Part shown: positions 44,364 through 48,427 of the stretch, one piece after another
Layout of the letters: each line of letters starts with the position of its first letter
Position numbering within the stretch: the first letter of the stretch is position 1
NCBI GenBank assembly: GCA_015222055.1
Contig: JADFUR010000075.1
Span: forward strand, 1-48,427
Origin: Bacteroidota bacterium
GTDB lineage: Bacteria > Bacteroidota > Bacteroidia > Bacteroidales > B39-G9
Length of the DNA: 48,427 nucleotides
Direction: 5' to 3'
The notes under the pieces: model-generated
The model's input: only the letters and a program-made list of their open reading frames with translations
What the model was told of the DNA's origin: nothing
Databases searched by the model: none
Made by a program: the position numbers and the translations under genes

Positions 44364-45389
44364 ATGATGAATAGAAAAATAGAAAGAATACTATTAGTTT
44401 TTATTTTATTAATATTTGTGAGTTTTAGAGGATTTTCACAATCTATTACTGTTAAAGCAAGTGTTGATACAAATTTGATTTTAATAGGTGACCAAATAAA
44501 ATTGCATTTTGAGCTTACTCAACCCAACAATTTTCAAGTCAATTTCCCAAATTTTAACGATACTATTATTGATAAAATTGAAATACTTGAACGATTAAAT
44601 ATTGATACTGTTATTGTTAATAATAATTTGTTATTATTAAAACAAGACTACCTAATTACTTGTTTCGATAGTGGAATTTATGAAATACCGGAATTTAAGT
44701 TTGCCTTTAAGTCAAATAATGACACTTTAAGCGACACAATTAGCACAAGGTCTTTTTATATTGGTGTTCAAACAATGAAAATTGATACCGCACAAGCTAA
44801 TGCAATTGCCGATATCAAATTACCAATAGAAGCACCAATAACAATAAATGAAGCTTTACCTTATATTTTGTACGCTCTTGCAATTATTGTATTTGTTTTG
44901 TTGGTTATATACTTAATTAGGAAGCGAAAGAAACATGAGCCAATATTAAAGAAAAAAATAAAACCTAAAGAACCTGCTAATGTTATTGCTTTGCGTGATC
45001 TTGATAAGATAAAGCATGAAAAGTATTGGCAAAAAGGAAAAGTAAAATATTTTCATAGTATTGTAACTGATGTTTTGCGAACCTATATTGAAAATAGGTT
45101 TGATATTAATGCAATGGAGAAAACTAGTCAAGAAATAATTTCAGAGTTTACAAATAGTAATTTATTAGAAAAAAAATCTTTTGAAAAATTAAAACAAATT
45201 TTATCTCTAGCTGATTTTGTTAAATTTGCTAAATTAAACCCTTTAATAGATGAAAATGAGGCGAGCTTAAACAATGCTTATGAGTTTGTTAATAAAACTA
45301 AAAAGGTCGTTGAAATTGATAATCCTGAAAAGGATAAGGAAAATGAAAAGACTGAAATAATTAATGATAAAAATAAAAAAGTTGTTTAA
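44364..45389 (+). CDS. BatD-like membrane protein of the bat operon
   Basis: A 341-aa protein with a signal peptide (MMNRKIERILLVFILLIFVS to about residue 26), a periplasmic beta-rich domain of about 130 residues (oxygen-tolerance/BatD-like strand pattern), one transmembrane helix (about 164-186) and a cytoplasmic helical tail with YFHSIVTDVLRTYIENRF. I chose the ATG at 44364 because it is 1 bp after the DUF58 stop and directly precedes the signal peptide; a frame from 44337 would overlap DUF58 by 26 bp. The final K/E/N-rich residues look unstructured. The stop codon lies in a decayed TTTAAAG heptad array. Confidence 0.78.
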   Translation: MMNRKIERILLVFILLIFVSFRGFSQSITVKASVDTNLILIGDQIKLHFELTQPNNFQVNFPNFNDTIIDKIEILERLNIDTVIVNNNLLLLKQDYLITCFDSGIYEIPEFKFAFKSNNDTLSDTISTRSFYIGVQTMKIDTAQANAIADIKLPIEAPITINEALPYILYALAIIVFVLLVIYLIRKRKKHEPILKKKIKPKEPANVIALRDLDKIKHEKYWQKGKVKYFHSIVTDVLRTYIENRFDINAMEKTSQEIISEFTNSNLLEKKSFEKLKQILSLADFVKFAKLNPLIDENEASLNNAYEFVNKTKKVVEIDNPEKDKENEKTEIINDKNKKVV

Positions 45390-45412
45390 AGTTTAAGGTT
45401 GAAAGTTGGTTG
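45385..45412 (+). repeat. Decayed TTTAAAG heptad array at batD stop
   Basis: TTTAAAG (45385-45391), TTTAAGG (45392-45398), TTGAAAG (45399-45405), TTGGTTG. The first unit contains the TAA of the BatD-like gene. The word is the same as in the left arm of cassette 2 (46596-46630), but no gene follows here. Confidence 0.6.
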
Positions 45413-45453
45413 ATTGGTAATTATTTAGTGTCTGTCTTTAAAGTCGCTTATTT

Positions 45454-45532
45454 GTCATTTCTACCGTTAGGGAGAAATCCCGTTTATTTACTATGAGTTA
45501 AATAGATTTCTCGCTATCGCTCGAAATGACAG
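45454..45532. mobile_element. 79-bp MITE-like element with 27-bp inverted ends
   Basis: The left end (45454-45480) starts TGTCATTTC and ends GAGAAATC. The right end (45506-45532) is its inverted copy with 5 mismatches in 27. The core is 25 bp, AT-rich, with no coding potential. It lies in the 199-bp gap between the BatD-like gene and batA. The text ATTTCTCGCTNNCGCTCGAAATGACA is one I know as a dispersed repeat in many Bacteroidota. As RNA it would fold into a long hairpin inside the bat transcript. Confidence 0.8.
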
Positions 45533-45588
45533 TTTGAATGAAATTTGTGATAAATTTATTACAAATATAAAAATATAAAAAAAATAAA

Positions 45589-46581
45589 ATGAGTAATATA
45601 ACATTTGCAAATCCAAATTTTTTCTTTTTGTTTCTGATTCCAGTAGCAATGATTGTTTGGTATATTCTCAAACAAAACACTGCTAATGCTTCAATTCAGA
45701 TTTCGAGCATTAAAGGTTTTGAAGGAACAAAAAAAACATATAAATATTATTTACGACATCTCCCTTTTATTTTGAGGGTTTTGGCTATTTCGTTTTTGAT
45801 TTTAGTTATTGCACGCCCACAAACAACAAATAAATGGCAAAGCTCAACAACAAAAGGTATTGATATTGTTTTAACTCTCGATATCTCGGGCAGTATGTTG
45901 TCTGAGGATTTTAAACCAAATCGTATTGAAGCTGCAAAACAAGATGCAATTGAATTTATTTCTGGCAGAACTGACGATAGGATAGGGCTTGTGATTTTTA
46001 GTGGTGAGAGTTTTACTCAATGTCCGTTAACAACCGACCATGCTGTTTTAATTAATTTATTTAAAAATATTAAAAGTGGCATGATTAAAGATGGAACTGC
46101 CATTGGTTTAGGCTTGGCCAATGCTGTTAATAGATTAAAAGACAGTAAAGCAAAAAGTAAAGTTATTATTTTGCTAACAGATGGTGTTAATAATCAAGGT
46201 GAAATAGCACCTATAACTGCTGCCGAAATTGCTCAAACATATGGAATTAGAGTTTACACAATTGGTGTTGGAACAAGAGGCATGGCTCCTTATCCTTTCA
46301 AAACTCCTTTTGGAACTCAATATCAAAATGTAAAAGTTGAGATTGATGAAGATATTTTAACCCAAATAGCTCAAATGACTGACGGTGAATATTTTAGAGC
46401 GACTGACAATAGGAGGCTAAAACAAGTTTATCAAGAAATTAATAAATTAGAAAAATCAAAGATTGATGTTAAAAAATATAGCAATAAACAAGATGAATAC
46501 CTTATGTTTGCTATTATTGCCGCATTATTATTAATCTTTGATATTTTATTGAAAAATACGATTTTAAGGAATATTCCTTAG
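45589..46581 (+). CDS. batA: BatA, vWA-domain membrane protein
   Basis: A 330-aa inner-membrane protein: two N-terminal helices (about 10-27 and 58-77), a vWA domain with the metal site DISGS (98-102, followed by MLSEDFKPNR), and a C-terminal helix (about 300-322). GLVIFSGESFTQCPLTTDH and LLTDGVNNQGEI are typical. Named from the Bacteroides aerotolerance (bat) operon; works with MoxR, presumably in envelope maintenance. It follows the BatD-like gene after a 199-bp gap holding a MITE-like element. Confidence 0.9.
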   Translation: MSNITFANPNFFFLFLIPVAMIVWYILKQNTANASIQISSIKGFEGTKKTYKYYLRHLPFILRVLAISFLILVIARPQTTNKWQSSTTKGIDIVLTLDISGSMLSEDFKPNRIEAAKQDAIEFISGRTDDRIGLVIFSGESFTQCPLTTDHAVLINLFKNIKSGMIKDGTAIGLGLANAVNRLKDSKAKSKVIILLTDGVNNQGEIAPITAAEIAQTYGIRVYTIGVGTRGMAPYPFKTPFGTQYQNVKVEIDEDILTQIAQMTDGEYFRATDNRRLKQVYQEINKLEKSKIDVKKYSNKQDEYLMFAIIAALLLIFDILLKNTILRNIP

Positions 46582-46595
46582 AAGACAGTTAAGAT

Positions 46596-46630
46596 TTTAA
46601 AGTTCAAAGTTTAAAGTTTAAAGTTTAAAG
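46596..46630 (+). repeat. 7-bp tandem array TTTAAAG (left arm of cassette 2)
   Basis: Five contiguous heptads: TTTAAAG (46596), TTCAAAG (46603), and TTTAAAG at 46610, 46617 and 46624, ending 2 bp before the ATG of the broken four-helix-bundle gene. It starts 15 bp after the batA stop. Confidence 0.95.
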
Positions 46631-46632
46631 TT

Positions 46633-47025
46633 ATGTCAACAATCAAACGATTCGAAGATATTAATGCTTGGCAGAAGTCAAGAGAACTTTGTAAAGAGAT
46701 TAATAAAATTACAAGCTTTAAAGATTTTACAAAAGATTTTGAGTTGAAAAATTAAATAAACGCTTCAAGCGGTTCGGTAATGGATAACATAGCAGAGGGG
46801 TTTGAAAGAAGCGGGAATAAAGAATTTATTTATTTTTTAAGTATAGCAAAAGGTTCAGCAGGAGAAGTTCGGTCTCAATTGTATAGAGCGTTAGATAGAA
46901 ATTATATTGACAATCAAACATTTGATAAAATATTTAATCTTGCTGAAATAACTATTCAATTAATAGCCGGACTAATGAATTATTTAAAAAAATCATCAAT
47001 TAAAGGAACGAAATTTAAACATTAA
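46633..47025 (+). pseudogene. Four-helix-bundle protein gene with in-frame TAA
   Basis: The reading frame from ATG 46633 encodes MSTIKRFEDINAWQKSRELC and onward, is stopped by TAA at codon 41 (46753-46755), and continues in the same frame to TAA at 47023-47025 (130 codons in total). The text after the stop is the family core [20 protein letters not shown] and [19 protein letters not shown]. Family members have a glutamine at the stop position (LKNQIxASSGSV), so a single CAA to TAA change explains it. A shorter product could start at ATG 46780 (81 aa) but would lack the first helix. It lies between batA and batB, with heptad arrays on both sides, and belongs to a different subgroup from the intact gene at 43057. 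Confidence 0.88.
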
Positions 47026-47042
47026 ACATTAAACATTAAACT
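47014..47042 (-). repeat. Inverted 7-bp array (right arm of cassette 2)
   Basis: Plus strand: TTTAAAC (47014), then ATTAAAC at 47021, 47028 and 47035. On the minus strand this is GTTTAAT x3 and GTTTAAA, nearly the same as the left-arm word (GTTTAAA register). It contains the last codons (FKH) and TAA stop of the broken four-helix-bundle gene and ends 8 bp before batB. Confidence 0.9.
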
Positions 47043-47049
47043 TATATCC

Positions 47050-48102
47050 ATGTTTCAATTTGCACATACAAATTATTTATATTTTTTATTACTAATACCT
47101 GTAATGATAATAATTTTTATTGTTTCATTACAAATAAAAAAGAAAGCAGTTAAATCGTTTGGTGATTTAGAAATTATTGCCGATTTAATGCCTAATGTTT
47201 CTGTTAGAAGACCAAAACTGAAATTTATTCTGTTATTATTTGCATTAAGCTTTATTATTATTGGAATTGCCGGACCACAGTTTGGAACCAAACTAAAAAA
47301 AGTTAAACGCGAAGGTATAGAAATGATTTTTGCTCTAGATGTATCGAACAGTATGATGGCTGAAGATATTAAGCCTAATCGTCTTGAGCGATCAAAACAA
47401 GCAATATCTAAATTAATAGATAAATTGCATAACGATAAAATCGGAATGATTGTTTTTGCTGGTGATGCATATACACAGCTTCCAATAACAACCGATTATT
47501 CGGCAGCTAAAATGTTTCTTTCAACAATAAATCCTTCAATTGTGCCTAAGCAAGGTACTGCAATTGGAACGGCTATTAATCTTGCAATGAGCTCGTTTTC
47601 GCCTGATAACAATAAAAGTAAAGCTTTAATTATTATTACTGATGGTGAAAATCATGAAGATAATGCTGTTGAAATGGCAGAAAAAGCAAAAGATGAAGGT
47701 ATTGTTGTTCATACTATTGGAATGGGTTTGTCAAAAGGTGCACCAATTCCTGTTATAGGCAGTTATGGTCAACGTGATTTCCGAACAGACAAAAATGGGA
47801 AAGTTGTTATCACAAAATTAAATGAACCAATGTTGCAGGAAATAGCTTCGGCAGGTAATGGTCTTTATATACGTGCAAATAACTCAAATGCAGGTATAAA
47901 TACATTGTTCAGAAAAATAAACAAAATGGATAAGACAGAAATAGATGCAAAAATTTATTCTGAATATGATGAGCGGTTTCAATATGCTATTGCAGTTGCT
48001 TTATTTCTTTTATTAGTTGATTTTTTGATTTTAGAAAGGAAAAACAAATTTTTTAAAGACGTTAATGTTTTTAAATTGAACGTTCATAAAACTAAAAATT
48101 AA
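47050..48102 (+). CDS. batB: BatB, vWA-domain membrane protein
   Basis: A 350-aa relative of BatA: N-terminal helices (about 8-27 and 57-75), a vWA domain with the metal site DVSNS (97-101, followed by MMAEDIKPNR), VFAGDAYTQLPITTDYSAA, ITDGENHEDN, and a C-terminal helix (about 310-328) before a basic tail. In other Bacteroidota batB is followed by TPR gene batC and then batD/batE; here only repeats are seen before the window ends. Confidence 0.9.
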   Translation: MFQFAHTNYLYFLLLIPVMIIIFIVSLQIKKKAVKSFGDLEIIADLMPNVSVRRPKLKFILLLFALSFIIIGIAGPQFGTKLKKVKREGIEMIFALDVSNSMMAEDIKPNRLERSKQAISKLIDKLHNDKIGMIVFAGDAYTQLPITTDYSAAKMFLSTINPSIVPKQGTAIGTAINLAMSSFSPDNNKSKALIIITDGENHEDNAVEMAEKAKDEGIVVHTIGMGLSKGAPIPVIGSYGQRDFRTDKNGKVVITKLNEPMLQEIASAGNGLYIRANNSNAGINTLFRKINKMDKTEIDAKIYSEYDERFQYAIAVALFLLLVDFLILERKNKFFKDVNVFKLNVHKTKN

Positions 48103-48427
48103 ATTGTTGATACATTGAATAGTGCTAAGCTCTTGGAAGTGTCAGACTAAATCGATAATAATAGAAGAAAATAAATAAGAATTAATGTGGACAAACAAGT
48201 GAATGCTTATATAATGAAATTAGAAATTAAAAATTCGTTTCTAAATCCTGTAAATCCTGTCAAAGAATAATATTGTAATTTGTAGACAAATAAAAAAGCA
48301 AACAACTGAATATTGATGAAATATAAAAGTAAACATATAAAAATTATGTTAATCCTGTAAATCCTGTCAAAGGGAAACAGTGTAATCTGTGGACAAATAA
48401 AAAAGCAAACAAATGAAAAAATACAAA
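48103..48427. repeat. Two 67-bp direct repeats with AATCCTGTAAATCCTGTC core
   Basis: Copies at 48244-48310 and 48351-48417 (107 bp apart) begin AATCCTGTAAATCCTGTCAAAG and end with AATAAAAAAGCAAACAA; the middles differ at several bases. The core is a doubled 9-bp word and is shared with the array at 1-216. No complete gene lies in this stretch. Between the copies, an ATG at 48317 gives only a 14-codon frame (MKYKSKHIKIMLIL) that reads like a clipped signal peptide and stops at the TAA inside the second core. Confidence 0.85.
48413..48427 (+). CDS. Possible start of the next bat-operon gene (partial)
   Basis: ATG followed by AAA AAA TAC AAA at the very edge (MKKYK). The position after batB and the basic start suit a signal peptide of a BatC-like TPR protein, but only five codons are visible, so this is a guess from context. 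Confidence 0.35.

Noticed and set aside
10477-47025. Reassigned stop codons (TAA/TAG read as Gln) to explain the two interrupted genes
   Set aside because: Many intact genes of expected length end at TAA or TAG (for example the DUF4295 gene at TAA, the intact four-helix-bundle gene at TAG), so both are functional stops.

Overview
The window is AT-rich DNA from a member of the Bacteroidota, probably an anaerobic or facultatively anaerobic environmental lineage of the Bacteroidales type. Five things point there. (1) Start codons follow A-rich leaders with almost no Shine-Dalgarno sequences, and several gaps carry TAnnTTTG -7 boxes. (2) The order rpmB, rpmG, a DUF4295 gene, ftsY, rimO is typical of the phylum. 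(3) There is a MoxR / DUF58 / BatD / BatA / BatB aerotolerance-type operon. (4) There is a carboxypeptidase-regulatory-domain TonB receptor and a lipoprotein with an acidic export signal. (5) A ferredoxin-dependent indolepyruvate oxidoreductase suggests anaerobic amino-acid metabolism. No rRNA or tRNA gene was seen.

Layout. 1-216: a ~58-bp tandem repeat running into the stop codon of a leftward cas6, with a WYL-family regulator upstream (to 2050). 2227-7076: leftward xdhC-xdhA-xdhB operon for purine oxidation. 7271-10436: rightward EamA transporter, YigZ-family protein, and pyrB-pyrI. 10477-11268: leftward DUF2089-Yip1 membrane protein broken by an in-frame amber codon. 11374-19671: rightward signalling block with a hotdog thioesterase, a SiaC-like phosphoprotein, a four-PAS hybrid histidine kinase, a TPR-SpoIIE phosphatase and an OmpL47-repeat protein, closed by a strong terminator. 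19770-23679: MFS transporter, SixA-type phosphatase, ornithine aminotransferase and a small DUF5684-like membrane protein. 23737-28334: BatA-like vWA membrane protein and TonB receptor (leftward). 28445-31394: YjbQ protein and iorA-iorB. 31468-37243: TPR-PD40 protein, the ribosomal protein/ftsY/rimO cluster and a lipoprotein. 37358-41704: ECF sigma factor, uvrA, truA. 41956 to the right edge: the bat operon.

The most unusual feature is the bat operon. Its intercistronic gaps carry four different kinds of repeat element. Two of them (42962-43447 and 46596-47042) have the same design: a gene for a four-helix-bundle (S23/23S rRNA intervening-sequence type) protein, with a head-to-tail array of a 7- or 9-bp word right before its start codon and an array of nearly the same word in inverted orientation covering its stop codon. 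The second cassette's gene carries an in-frame TAA. This resembles the layout of 23S rRNA intervening sequences but lies inside a protein-coding operon. More generally, the repeats in this window are built from 7-9 bp words repeated two to six times (AATCCTGTA, CATTCGTG, TGCCTAGAG, TTTAAAG).

Other points worth a second look are a SiaC homologue with its phospho-threonine motif but no adjacent SiaB kinase, and an ECF sigma factor gene with a near-consensus Shine-Dalgarno in a phylum that rarely uses one.
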